Shown here: in pieces, positions 33,084-41,458 of the stretch | Layout: each line of letters starts with the position of its first letter | Numbering within the stretch: the first letter of the stretch is position 1 | Assembly (NCBI RefSeq): GCF_003434305.1 | Contig: NZ_QKKX01000015.1 | Span: forward strand, 1 to 64,000 | Origin: Micromonospora sp. MW-13 | Lineage (GTDB): Bacteria; Actinomycetota; Actinomycetes; Mycobacteriales; Micromonosporaceae | Direction: 5' to 3' | Length of the DNA: 64,000 nucleotides | Position numbers and translations under genes: made by a program | The notes under the pieces: model-generated | Database searches by the model: none | What the model was told of the DNA's origin: nothing | The model's input: only the letters and a program-made list of their open reading frames with translations

Positions 33084-35588
33084 TCACGCCGGCACGTCGA
33101 GCTGGGCCAGGATCGCCGGATCAGTGATCTTCTCGTCCTCGTTGAGGAGCAGCACCTTGCTGAGGATGACGCTGGTCATCCGGTCCTCGTCGGCGAACGG
33201 CAGGAACAGGCTGCGATGGGCGGTGTCGCCGAACGAGGCCGGCACCACGCACAGGTAGCCCCCGGGCTCGACGTGGATGCTGCCGCTGTTGAGGTGCACC
33301 CGGTAGGTCGCCCGGGAGCCACGGACCACAGCCGACGCGCCGTCGACGGTCACCCGGGCCAGGCCGAGATCGTCGATCAGGGCGGCCAGGAGCTGAGCCC
33401 GGCTCGCCGCGTGCGGCGGCGAGGCATACCCGTGCGGTTCGGTGCCGGCCACCGACACGACGAGGTCCAGGTCGCGCATGACCTCGGAGAACGCCACCGG
33501 TGGCACCTCCGCCAGGGGGACCACCGAGCCGGCCGCGAGAAAGCGTAGTTCGCCGACGACCACGTCGCCGCCGCCGAAGTACCCGTGCAGTTCGCAGGCC
33601 AGCGCGGCGGTGAGCTCGGCGGTCACCGGCCGGGTCGCCTGGTGCTCGTCGTACCCGCCGTGGGTCGACCAGCCGCGTCCGGACAGCAACTGACCGGCCA
33701 CCCTGCCGTCGACGGGGTGCCCGGCGAACCGTCGCGACACGTCGACGGCGTCGCGCTCGGCCGGGGTCAACAGGTACAACTCGCGGAACGCCTGCTTCAC
33801 GGGCTGCCGGATCCGCCGCCGGACCAGCTCCGCCTGCCAGTGGGCCAGCAGGCGTCGCTCGTACAACAGGAAGGGATGCGCCGCGGTGACCGGGCCGTCG
33901 AGGGCGATCTGGTCGAGCAGGCCGATCGTGCCCGCCCGGTCCTGCCAGATCAGCGCGGGCAACATCGCCCGTCCGGCCGGCAGCCGCCGCAGGCGGAGCA
34001 GCTCGTCGGGGGTGAGGGTGCCACCGGTGGCGACCAGCCGTTCGATCATCCCGGTACGCATCCGGCGGGCCTGCTCACGCAGCCGTTCCTGGTGTTCGCG
34101 CACGTCGGCGTAGCGCGGGTCGGCGCGGACCGTGGCCGGCACCGACTTCAGCGTCCTGCCGGCCCTGCTGACCGTGAGAACCGGATCGGCGTCGGAGAGC
34201 CGTACCCCGACGGTGTAGTCGGCGATGCGCCAGTCGCCCGGGGCCTCGGTGGCGATGCGGGCCTCGCAGTCCCACTCCAGGCGGTCCGCGTCGGGCAGGC
34301 CCGCCACCTGGGCCAGGTGGTCGAGCGCGACCGCGACCGCGGCGGCGTGGCTGTGCCGGCGGTTGGGGCCGAGCCTCGGGCCCCGCTTCGCCACCTCGCG
34401 CAGGGCCAGATACCGATCGAGTACGGTCTCGCCGCCAGCGAGCGGCAGCAGGCCGAACGCGGCGATGCCGGACAGCGCGTTGCGCTTGACCCGTTTCTCG
34501 ACGGCCGCCCGGTTCCAGCCCAGCGCGGCGGCGACCACCTCGCTCGGGCAGAGTTCCAGCAGCCGGCGGGCACCGTCGTCACCGGCCTGCCGTACGGCGG
34601 CCAGGATGGCGGCCCGGTCCTGCCGCACCGCCTCCGTCGCGGCGGTCGCCAGCACCAGTCGCAGCAACGGCACCGCGCCCGGCAACCCGAGCACCGGCAG
34701 CAGCACCTCCGCGTCACCGGCCGGCAGCCGCAGCTCGAAGGCGTACCGCCGCTCCTCGGCGGTGCGGTCACGCAGGTGTTCCACCAGGGCGGACCGCTCG
34801 TCGTCGGTCAGCTCGGCGGGGCCGAAACGCTCGGCCATCCGGCGATCGTGCGGCCGGTCCAGGGCCCGGAGCGCGAACCGCAGGCCACGCGGCACCAGCA
34901 CCTCGGGCAGCTCGTCCCAGTCGGGCTCGGGCGGCGAGGTCAGCCGCCAGGCCAGCGCGTCGAAGTGGTCGCGGACGACCGGGGCGCAGCCGGCGGGCGT
35001 CGACGCCCCGGCACCGCCCGCCCGGGGCTCCCCGCCGATGGCCCTGCCCAGGTACGCGTCGTCGGCGAAGGCCTTCTCGATGACCTCGACGTCGAGCGCG
35101 CCCGCCGCGTGCAGGGCGTCCATGATCCGTACCACGGTCTCCCGGCCCGCGCGGCCCAGCGGGGTGAGCACCAGCAGCCGCAGCAGGCGCACGTCGTTGG
35201 CGGCGATCGCCCGCTCGGCCAACGGTTCGAGCGGCGGCGTCGGCCAGCCCACCCGGTCCACGGCGGACGCCAGCATCGCCGCACGGCGGACGGTGGGCCA
35301 CGGCGCGTCCAGCACCTCGGCCGGGTCGTCCGGGTCTCGGACCGGGAACGCCCCGTCGTACACGTCGTCGAGCGCGGCGCTGATGTCCGCCATGTTCGCG
35401 CCGAGATGCCCGCCGGTCCGGTCGAGACTGTCGCCGGTCGCCAGCCGACGCCGGACCTCCCCGGCGAGATCCCGCAGTCCCGCCAGGTCACCGGCCTTCG
35501 CCAGGACCCTGGCCTGGTCGACCAGCCGCCACAGCGCGTCCCGCTCGTCGCGGACCGCGTCGGCGTACATGCCGGGCACGTCAACCAT
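33084..35588 (-). CDS. DUF4132 domain protein
   Basis: This 834-aa cytosolic protein has a long helical N-terminal half, a DUF4132-type core at residues about 430-640 (WDCEARIA, VRADPRYADVREHQERL, LPALIWQ) and a C-terminal domain at about 650-832. That domain carries HGYFGGGDVVVGELRFL, FSEVMRDLDLVVSVA, RATYRVHLNSGSIHVEPGG and ITDPAILAQL, typical of the C-terminal part of DUF4132 (MolR-related) proteins. No activity is established for the family. The ATG is 3 nt after the stop of a small Gly-Gly-ending beta-grasp-like protein gene, so the two are co-translated and likely work together. Confidence 0.85.
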   Translation of the reverse strand: MVDVPGMYADAVRDERDALWRLVDQARVLAKAGDLAGLRDLAGEVRRRLATGDSLDRTGGHLGANMADISAALDDVYDGAFPVRDPDDPAEVLDAPWPTVRRAAMLASAVDRVGWPTPPLEPLAERAIAANDVRLLRLLVLTPLGRAGRETVVRIMDALHAAGALDVEVIEKAFADDAYLGRAIGGEPRAGGAGASTPAGCAPVVRDHFDALAWRLTSPPEPDWDELPEVLVPRGLRFALRALDRPHDRRMAERFGPAELTDDERSALVEHLRDRTAEERRYAFELRLPAGDAEVLLPVLGLPGAVPLLRLVLATAATEAVRQDRAAILAAVRQAGDDGARRLLELCPSEVVAAALGWNRAAVEKRVKRNALSGIAAFGLLPLAGGETVLDRYLALREVAKRGPRLGPNRRHSHAAAVAVALDHLAQVAGLPDADRLEWDCEARIATEAPGDWRIADYTVGVRLSDADPVLTVSRAGRTLKSVPATVRADPRYADVREHQERLREQARRMRTGMIERLVATGGTLTPDELLRLRRLPAGRAMLPALIWQDRAGTIGLLDQIALDGPVTAAHPFLLYERRLLAHWQAELVRRRIRQPVKQAFRELYLLTPAERDAVDVSRRFAGHPVDGRVAGQLLSGRGWSTHGGYDEHQATRPVTAELTAALACELHGYFGGGDVVVGELRFLAAGSVVPLAEVPPVAFSEVMRDLDLVVSVAGTEPHGYASPPHAASRAQLLAALIDDLGLARVTVDGASAVVRGSRATYRVHLNSGSIHVEPGGYLCVVPASFGDTAHRSLFLPFADEDRMTSVILSKVLLLNEDEKITDPAILAQLDVPA

Positions 35589-35591
35589 GGC

Positions 35592-36014
35592 TCACCCGCC
35601 GGCCAGGGCGGTCAGCCGCAGGAAGACGACGGTCTCGCCGGGGCGCAGCACGATCTCCTCATCGAGCCGGTCGAGCTGGCGTCCGCCGGCGAAGACGACA
35701 AAGGCGTTCCGCTCGAACGCCTGGTGTGCCCTGGCAACCGCGTCGGCGACGTCCGGCGGGGCGGGCGGAGCGGCCGGCAGCCGGATCGCCCCGGTGGCCG
35801 CCTGCGCCCGTATCTCCGCTGCCAGCAGGTACCGGCGATCGCGCATGTCGCGGCGCCGCGCGGCATCGTCGCCCAACAAGCGGACCTGCTCCTCGACGGC
35901 CCTGCGGATCAGCTCCCGCGTCGTCGTGCGCTCCTCCGCCAGCTCGACCAGCACGTCGTGTCCGCCGTGCCGGGCCGAGCCGGGTGCCGTCTCCCGTACC
36001 TTCACCCGCAACAT
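35592..36014 (-). CDS. Putative ubiquitin-like (beta-grasp) protein ending in Gly-Gly
   Basis: This 140-aa protein opens with two predicted strands (LRVKVRE; DVLVELAEERTTT) and a helix (RELIRRAVEEQVRLL). About 60 residues of charged, Pro/Ala-rich helical insertion follow. It ends with FVVFAGGRQLDRLDEEIVL and ETVVFLRLTALAGG, the final two glycines immediately before the stop. By eye the last 36 residues resemble the end of ubiquitin (IFAGKQLEDGRTL ... LRLRGG). The fold call is my inference, not a known family match. ATG 36014 begins the first strand; GTG 36020 is an alternative. It sits 3 nt upstream of the DUF4132 gene. Confidence 0.7.
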   Translation of the reverse strand: MLRVKVRETAPGSARHGGHDVLVELAEERTTTRELIRRAVEEQVRLLGDDAARRRDMRDRRYLLAAEIRAQAATGAIRLPAAPPAPPDVADAVARAHQAFERNAFVVFAGGRQLDRLDEEIVLRPGETVVFLRLTALAGG

Positions 36015-36140
36015 CGACACGCGCCCGTCCCGCCCACCGCAAGCCGATCACCGACGGGTCGACCATACCTACCCGTTGCCCGCCTGCTGGCTGTAGCCAC
36101 CGGGCAGCCCGTTCCGGCCGGGGTCCGCCGGGCAGCCGCG

Positions 36141-36677
36141 TCAACTTCCGCCGGTGGGGTCGAAGAGGGGGTCCGGTGGGCCGGCGGTGACCGGCGCGGC
36201 GCGGTGCTCCGGCGGCGGGAGCTGCCGCGCCGGCTGGCGGGAGTGCAGCCGCACGCCCGCCTCGCTGCGCCGCGCGGTGACCGTGACGGTGACCATCCGG
36301 ACCGGTTCCGGTGGGGTGACGAAGCCACGGGTCCCCCATCGGACCCAGATCGGTACCCGCCCGGCGGCGGCCTCGGCGAGGAGCTTCTCGACCGTACGGC
36401 GTCGGTCGGTGTGGTCGACCTCGATCACCACGGGCGGCGCGGCGGGCCGGGCGCAGGCGATGTCGATGACGGATCGCTGCCCGGACATCGGCGGCGGCAG
36501 CGGCAGTACGCTGGCCGCCCGCCGGTAGACCCGCCAGCCCTGCGCCGCGCCCCAGTCGGCGATCGTGTCGATGAGCAGCTCGGTGAGCTGCTCGGTGGTG
36601 AGGTCCACGAAGGTCAGGGAGGCGAGTCGGCCGGACAGTGACGCGGCCAGCCGTGTCCCGTCGTCTGGATCGGTCAT
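36141..36677 (-). CDS. PD-(D/E)XK-like protein of unknown function
   Basis: This protein of about 178 aa has a helix (TEQLTELLIDTIADWGAAQGW) followed by SVIDIACARP, PPVVIEVDHTD, RRRTVEKLLAEAAAGR and VPIWVRWG. The order of acidic strand, E-x-D strand, helix and strand resembles a restriction-endonuclease-like fold with the usual lysine of E-x-K replaced by Asp. It may therefore be inactive or use the Lys in VEKLL. ATG 36677 is preferred; the frame is open to ATG 36758. It precedes the beta-grasp gene by about 125 bp on the same strand. Confidence 0.6.
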   Translation of the reverse strand: MTDPDDGTRLAASLSGRLASLTFVDLTTEQLTELLIDTIADWGAAQGWRVYRRAASVLPLPPPMSGQRSVIDIACARPAAPPVVIEVDHTDRRRTVEKLLAEAAAGRVPIWVRWGTRGFVTPPEPVRMVTVTVTARRSEAGVRLHSRQPARQLPPPEHRAAPVTAGPPDPLFDPTGGS

Positions 36678-36886
36678 GCCAGCCGGTTCACCCTGCCTGT
36701 CCGTGGCCCGGGGCGGCAGCCCGGTCACGCCATCCGTGTCCCGGTGCGCCAGCGCCATCCGCCCAGTCTGCCGGGTCGGCGAGTTCCCGGGGGACCGGGG
36801 CGGGGCCGGCGTCCATCCCCTGGGCCGGAGATCGATGAACGACTATCATTCACGCATCCAGATCGCCCGATCGAGAGGTGCCTGAG

Positions 36887-37147
36887 TTGAAGAAGTTCGT
36901 ACGGAACGCCGTCGTGGCCACCCTGCTGACGGTCGCCGGCAGCACGGCGGTCGTGGCCAGCCCGGCCATGGCCCTGCCGTACCCCAACGACAACGAGAGC
37001 ATCACCTTCATCTACTACTCGGACGCCAGCAGGACCGTGCAGGTCGGAATGCTCGTGTACGGCCACTGCCTGGAGAACTTCGAGTACGGCGACCGTACCG
37101 CCTACTCCACCTGGCACCGGACGGTCTGCCCACGGGACCTGCCGTAG
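36887..37147 (+). CDS. Small secreted protein, DUF6289-like
   Basis: This 86-aa precursor starts with a signal peptide (LKKFVRNAVVATLLTVAGS, ending near SPAMA). The mature peptide of about 60 residues has IYYSDASRTVQVG and two cysteines that may pair. It resembles actinobacterial DUF6289 peptides of unknown role. The TTG at 36887 is chosen because GAGAGG lies 8 nt upstream and the signal peptide begins there; GTG 36878 overlaps that ribosome-binding site. A strong terminator follows. Confidence 0.7.
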   Translation: MKKFVRNAVVATLLTVAGSTAVVASPAMALPYPNDNESITFIYYSDASRTVQVGMLVYGHCLENFEYGDRTAYSTWHRTVCPRDLP

Positions 37148-37153
37148 CGGTCG

Positions 37154-37183
37154 GGTGGGGCCCGGCGTCGACCGGGCCCCACC
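37154..37183 (+). terminator. Terminator hairpin after the secreted-peptide gene
   Basis: A perfect 12-bp stem (37154-37165 with 37172-37183) with a 6-nt loop lies just after the stop at 37147. No T-tract is present. Confidence 0.75.
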
Positions 37184-37281
37184 GGCTACCCGCCCTGTGG
37201 TGCACGGCACGGTCCGTCGATCGGTGACCGGACCGTAGCGGACGACGATCCTGGCATACCCCTCGGTCATAATTGACCTCC

Positions 37282-39219
37282 ATGGTCCACACAGAGCAGT
37301 CGGCGCCCCACCGCCCCGGGGAGGTCGCGGGAGCCCCGGGGCTCGACCTCGGCGTGGCCGGCTGCACGGACGCGGTGGAGATCGGCCGCGGCGGCTTCGG
37401 CGTGGTCTACCGCGCCTGGCAGCCCGACTTCTCCCGCTGGGTGGCGGTCAAGGTGCTGGCCGCCGACTGGCACGGCCCGTCCCGGGCCCGCTTCGAGCGC
37501 GAGCTCAGGGTGCTGGGGCGGCTCTCCGACCACCCGCACATCGTGACCCTGCACCAGGCGGGGCGGACGGCGGCCGGCAACCCGTACCTGCTGATGGCGT
37601 ACGAGGAGGGTGGCTCGCTGGCCGACCGGCTGGCCGCCGGCCGCGCGGGCGACGGGCCCGGCGCGGAGTCCGCGGCGCAGCGGTGGCCGGCGGCGGTGTC
37701 CGGCGGGATCACGGTGGCGGGGGCGCTGGAGACCGCGCACCGGGCCGGCGTGCTGCACCGCGACGTGAAGCCGGAGAACATCCTGATCTCCCGGTACGGC
37801 GAGCCGAAGCTGGCCGACTTCGGGCTGGCCCGGCCCCGGGCGGCGGAGCCCGCCCCCGGGCGGCGCCGGGTGACCGCGAGCGTGTTGCACGCCGCGCCGG
37901 AGATCCTGCGCGGCGAGCCGGCCTCGGTCGCCTCGGACGTGTACGCGCTGGCGTCGTCGGTGCTGCACTGGATTCGGGGCACCCCCGCCTTCGCCGAGGG
38001 GCCGCCGGGCGGGGAACCGCCCGACGCCGAACCGCTGGCGCGGCTGCTCCGGCGGGTCGCCGCCGACCCGGTGCCCGACCTGCGGCCGGCCGGCGTACCC
38101 GACGCGGTCTGCGTGGTGCTGGAGCGGGCGATGGCGAAGGACCCGGCGCTGCGTCATCCGACGGCGGTGACCTTCGCCGAGGATCTCCAGCAGGCGCAGC
38201 GCGGCACCGGCCAGCCGGTCACCCCGCTCGTGCCCGGCGGCGGGCACGAGCGGGCCGCTGGTCCGTGGCCGGACGACGCCCCGGCCGCCGACGGCGACCA
38301 GGCTGCGCCCCGGCCCCGGTTCTCGCTCAGCGCGCGCCGCCGGGCGGCCCTCGACCTGGACCTCACCGCCACCGTGCAGGGCCGGCAGCCGACCGGGGTA
38401 CGCCGGCGCACGCCGGCCCGTGCCGTCGGGTCGCTGGTCGCGTTGGTGTCGGTGCTGGCCACCGGCTGGTCGGCGGCCCTGCCGGCCCCGGACCCGGTCG
38501 AGGTCCCGGTGGAGCTGGCCTTCGGTGACCAGGAGGTCAACGTGGACTCCGCCGAGCAGCCGGTGACCGTGCGCAACCCGGGCGACCGGGCGGTGCGGGT
38601 GAACCGGGTGGCGGCGACCGGCATCGACGGCGGCGACCTCCGGGTCTCCGCCGAGAGTTGTACGGCCCAGCCGCTGGCCCCCGGCCGGTCGTGCGAGGTG
38701 CGGCTGGTCTTCGCCCCCCGTGAGCCGGGGCCGCGCCGGCCGGTGCTGGCGCTGAGCGTGACCGGGCGGGCGGACCCGGTGACCGTCCGGGTGGTCGGCA
38801 CCGGCCACCCGCGCCGGGCGAGCCGGGACGACGCGCCCCCGGGCCGCTGCTACGACGACGCCTACCAGGTGGGCACGTCGGCGTACGGGTACGCCGGCGG
38901 CCTGCGCGCGATCTCGGTGAAGCAGTACTGGTCGCCGGCCTGCCGGGCCACGATGGCGTACATCTGGGTGTGGAAGCAGTACCGGGACAACGCGGCGACC
39001 GACGGCGGCACCTGGGACGTCGACCTGGCGGTCCGCCCCGGGAGGAAGGGCGCGCTCGGGCCGGCCGGGGCGCGGCAGCGGGCGACGGGGCAGCCGTTCG
39101 AGCTGTGGACCGAGCCGCTCCCGGTGACCGGCGGCTGCACCACGGCGACCGCCACCGTGACGAGCGTACGGACCGCGGTGCCGACCAGCGCGACGACCGA
39201 GCCGTACTGCGGCGACTGA
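37282..39219 (+). CDS. Receptor-like Ser/Thr protein kinase with extracellular domain
   Basis: This 645-aa Hanks-type kinase has a kinase domain at residues about 30-300 (glycine loop GRGGFGVVY, VAVKVL, HRDVKPEN, ADFGLAR). A cytoplasmic linker and one transmembrane segment (about 382-402) follow. The extracellular part has an immunoglobulin-like HYDIN-type region (VTVRNPGDRAVRVNRV, CEVRLVFAPREPGPR) and a C-terminal Cys-rich domain resembling DUF2690. It probably senses an external or cell-wall signal. Start ATG 37282 follows a CATAAT box by 8 nt. It is followed at 17 nt by an FHA gene, its likely phosphoprotein-binding partner. Confidence 0.87.
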   Translation: MVHTEQSAPHRPGEVAGAPGLDLGVAGCTDAVEIGRGGFGVVYRAWQPDFSRWVAVKVLAADWHGPSRARFERELRVLGRLSDHPHIVTLHQAGRTAAGNPYLLMAYEEGGSLADRLAAGRAGDGPGAESAAQRWPAAVSGGITVAGALETAHRAGVLHRDVKPENILISRYGEPKLADFGLARPRAAEPAPGRRRVTASVLHAAPEILRGEPASVASDVYALASSVLHWIRGTPAFAEGPPGGEPPDAEPLARLLRRVAADPVPDLRPAGVPDAVCVVLERAMAKDPALRHPTAVTFAEDLQQAQRGTGQPVTPLVPGGGHERAAGPWPDDAPAADGDQAAPRPRFSLSARRRAALDLDLTATVQGRQPTGVRRRTPARAVGSLVALVSVLATGWSAALPAPDPVEVPVELAFGDQEVNVDSAEQPVTVRNPGDRAVRVNRVAATGIDGGDLRVSAESCTAQPLAPGRSCEVRLVFAPREPGPRRPVLALSVTGRADPVTVRVVGTGHPRRASRDDAPPGRCYDDAYQVGTSAYGYAGGLRAISVKQYWSPACRATMAYIWVWKQYRDNAATDGGTWDVDLAVRPGRKGALGPAGARQRATGQPFELWTEPLPVTGGCTTATATVTSVRTAVPTSATTEPYCGD

Positions 39220-39235
39220 CCGTTCGGAGGCGCGG

Positions 39236-39832
39236 GTGGCGGAGGGGTACTTCGAGGTGTACGGCCCGGGCGGCGTCCGGCTGGTGCCGCTGACCGCCGA
39301 CGCGCTGACCATCGGGCGGGCGAAGACCAACGAGCTGCCCATCGACAGCAAGCTCGTCTCCCGCCTGCACGCCCTGGTCGAGCGCTACCCGTCCGGCTGG
39401 TCGATCCGGGACCTGGGCAGCACCAACGGCACCACGGTCAACGGCAGCCCGGTGCGTCAGGCGCAGATCCTGCGGGACGGCGACCGGGTGGAGATCGGCC
39501 CGGCCCGGCTGCTCTTCCACGCCCCGCCGGAGCACCCCGGCACCCGGACCCTGCACGTCGAGCCGCCGCCCGCGCCGCCCGCCCTGACCCCGCGCGAGCA
39601 GGAGGTGGTCACGGTGCTCTGCCGCCCGTACGTCTCCGGTGGCCAGCCGTTCCCCGAGCCGCCCTCGGTACGCGCGATCGCGACCGCCCTGCACATCACG
39701 GAGAGCGCCGTGAAGAAGCACCTGTCCCGGCTGTACGACAAGTTCGCCCTGACGTCCAACGAGGACCGGCGGCGGTCGCGGCTGGCCAGCGAGGCGGTGC
39801 GCCGCGGCGGGGCCGGCCAGCAGTCACCCTGA
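39236..39832 (+). CDS. FHA domain protein with LuxR-like helix-turn-helix
   Basis: This 198-aa protein has an N-terminal FHA domain (LTIGRAKTNELPI, SRLHA, STNGTTVNG), which binds phospho-threonine. A C-terminal region (LTPREQEVVTVLC, IATALHITESAVKKHLSRLYDKF) resembles a LuxR/sigma-4-type helix-turn-helix. It could carry a kinase signal directly to DNA. GTG 39236 follows GGAGG and is 17 nt after the kinase stop, so they form an operon. The stop abuts the convergent methyltransferase gene. Confidence 0.87.
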   Translation: MAEGYFEVYGPGGVRLVPLTADALTIGRAKTNELPIDSKLVSRLHALVERYPSGWSIRDLGSTNGTTVNGSPVRQAQILRDGDRVEIGPARLLFHAPPEHPGTRTLHVEPPPAPPALTPREQEVVTVLCRPYVSGGQPFPEPPSVRAIATALHITESAVKKHLSRLYDKFALTSNEDRRRSRLASEAVRRGGAGQQSP

Positions 39833-40684
39833 TCAGCGGCGGACGCCCACCCCGCCGAAGCCGTGCGACACCCCGTCCCGCGGCTCGCCGTCGGGCCGCC
39901 AGTCGGCCAGCCAGGCCAGGCCCGGCTCGACCAGCTCGTACCCGTCGAAGAAGCGGAGGATTTCGGGGCGGGTGCGGGGCACCAGCTGGGCGGTGCTCTG
40001 CTGGTAGACCTCCCGGCCCCGCTGGGCGGGCAGGGGCGGCGCGCCGTCGAGCGTCAGGTGGGACAGCAGCAGGTGGCTGCCCGGGGCGGTGGCGTCGCGC
40101 AGGCGGGCGACCGCCGCATACGGGTCATCGGCGTCCGGCACGAAGTGCAGCACCGCCACCAGCAGCACGGCGACCGGGCGGGTCAGGTCGATCGCCGCGG
40201 TCACGTCGGGATCGGCCAGCAGCTCGTCCGGCCGGCGCAGGTCGCCCCGGACCACGACCGTGCGGGCCGCGTCGCCGAGCAGCCGCCGGGCGTACGCGAC
40301 GGCGACCTCGTCGTAGTCGACGTAGACGACCCGCGAGTCGGGGGCCACGGACTGCACGACCTCGTGCACGTTGCCCTGGGTGGGCAGCCCCGCGCCGATG
40401 TCGAGGAACTGCCGCACGCCCTGCTCGACGGCGTACCGGACGGCGCGGCGCAGGAACGCGCGATTGGTCTGGGCGGCGACGCCGGTGTCCGGGAAGATGT
40501 CCAGCACCTGCCGGGCGGCGGCCCGGTCGACGGCGAAGTTGTGGCAGCCGCCCAGGTAGTAGTCGTACATCCGGGCGACGTTCGGCCGGTTCTCGGCGCC
40601 CGTCCCGGCTGCTCCGGGCGCCCCGGCGCCGGTGGCGTCGCTCGTCCCCACGTCGGGTGCGGTCGGTGCCGGCTCGCTGGTCAC
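39833..40684 (-). CDS. DUF574 SAM-dependent methyltransferase
   Basis: This 283-aa protein is an actinobacteria-specific S-adenosylmethionine methyltransferase (DUF574). It has NVARMYDYYLGG at the start of the domain, FLDIGAGLPTQGNVHEV (SAM loop), YVDYDEVAVAYAR and VAVLHFVPD. These genes are numerous in Micromonospora and Streptomyces; substrates are unknown. GTG 40684 follows GGAGG by 5 nt and is preferred to upstream in-frame starts. The first 35 residues are low-complexity. Confidence 0.9.
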   Translation of the reverse strand: MTSEPAPTAPDVGTSDATGAGAPGAAGTGAENRPNVARMYDYYLGGCHNFAVDRAAARQVLDIFPDTGVAAQTNRAFLRRAVRYAVEQGVRQFLDIGAGLPTQGNVHEVVQSVAPDSRVVYVDYDEVAVAYARRLLGDAARTVVVRGDLRRPDELLADPDVTAAIDLTRPVAVLLVAVLHFVPDADDPYAAVARLRDATAPGSHLLLSHLTLDGAPPLPAQRGREVYQQSTAQLVPRTRPEILRFFDGYELVEPGLAWLADWRPDGEPRDGVSHGFGGVGVRR

Positions 40685-40852
40685 GGTGTCCTCCACTGGG
40701 GTGGCTCTGGTCGCGCCCTGAATGTCTAGCACCCCGCACGACCGCCAGCGAGCCCGCGTGTCGTTGATCCGGTTGTGTCCGTCGTCCGTCCGCGACGACG
40801 GTGGGGCTGCGGCGCCGGCCAGGTCGGCGTCGCCAGGTCGAGGAGGTACGCG

Positions 40853-41332
40853 ATGACCCGTCAGCGAGAGACCGTCGAGGTCGACCCCGTGCTGTTCCGC
40901 GCCGTGTACGACTCACCGGCCTCGCTGCCCGGCCGGCATCGCTGGGTGACCCCGGAGCACGACGTCCGCCGGGTCGAGAAGCTGCTCGGGATGCCGGCGC
41001 GCAGCATCGGGGCGCCGCTGTGGGTCAGCGGTGACGAGCCGGACTGCCCGAAGTGCGGTCGGCGGATCACCTGGCTCGACATCGTCTCGTCGGCGCTGCA
41101 CGGCGTGCACGACCCGGCGATGATCGCCCGGGTGATCCTCGGCGACCGCAGGTACGTCAACACGGAGGTGCCGGACGCGATCGCCGGGGTGCACTGCGCC
41201 GACTGCCGGACGCCCATCGATGGGCTGCGCAGCTTCAAGTGCCACAACTGGGCGTACGCCTTCGAGGCGCTGGAGGAGGTCGTCGAGCGGATGTCGGGCG
41301 GCGTGCCCCGGCCGGCACCCGGCCAGGGGTGA
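40853..41332 (+). CDS. Zinc-ribbon-like hypothetical protein
   Basis: This 159-aa soluble protein has two cysteine pairs (CPKC near 63 and CADC near 122) that could form one zinc site, and histidines in ALHGVHDP. I do not recognise the family. The ATG follows GGAGG by 6 nt. It is divergent from the DUF574 methyltransferase gene and stands alone. Confidence 0.65.
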   Translation: MTRQRETVEVDPVLFRAVYDSPASLPGRHRWVTPEHDVRRVEKLLGMPARSIGAPLWVSGDEPDCPKCGRRITWLDIVSSALHGVHDPAMIARVILGDRRYVNTEVPDAIAGVHCADCRTPIDGLRSFKCHNWAYAFEALEEVVERMSGGVPRPAPGQG

Positions 41333-41458
41333 GCTGCCCCGGGTCGGCTCCGACCCTGGTCGCAGCGGCCACCTGACGTTCGTCCGCTGCGGGGATCCGG
41401 CTCGGTCTCCTACCGTGTGATCAGGTGAACGGAACATGAACACTTGGTAGGTTGAGAC

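Noticed and set aside
32058..33548. Long plus-strand frame of about 496 codons across the TetR remnant
   Set aside because: It crosses several unrelated regions in a frame that does not match the TetR domain and continues antisense to DUF4132.
41341..41356. Terminator after the zinc-ribbon gene
   Set aside because: GGGTCGG/CCGACCC pairs, but the 2-nt loop is too tight and no T-tract follows.
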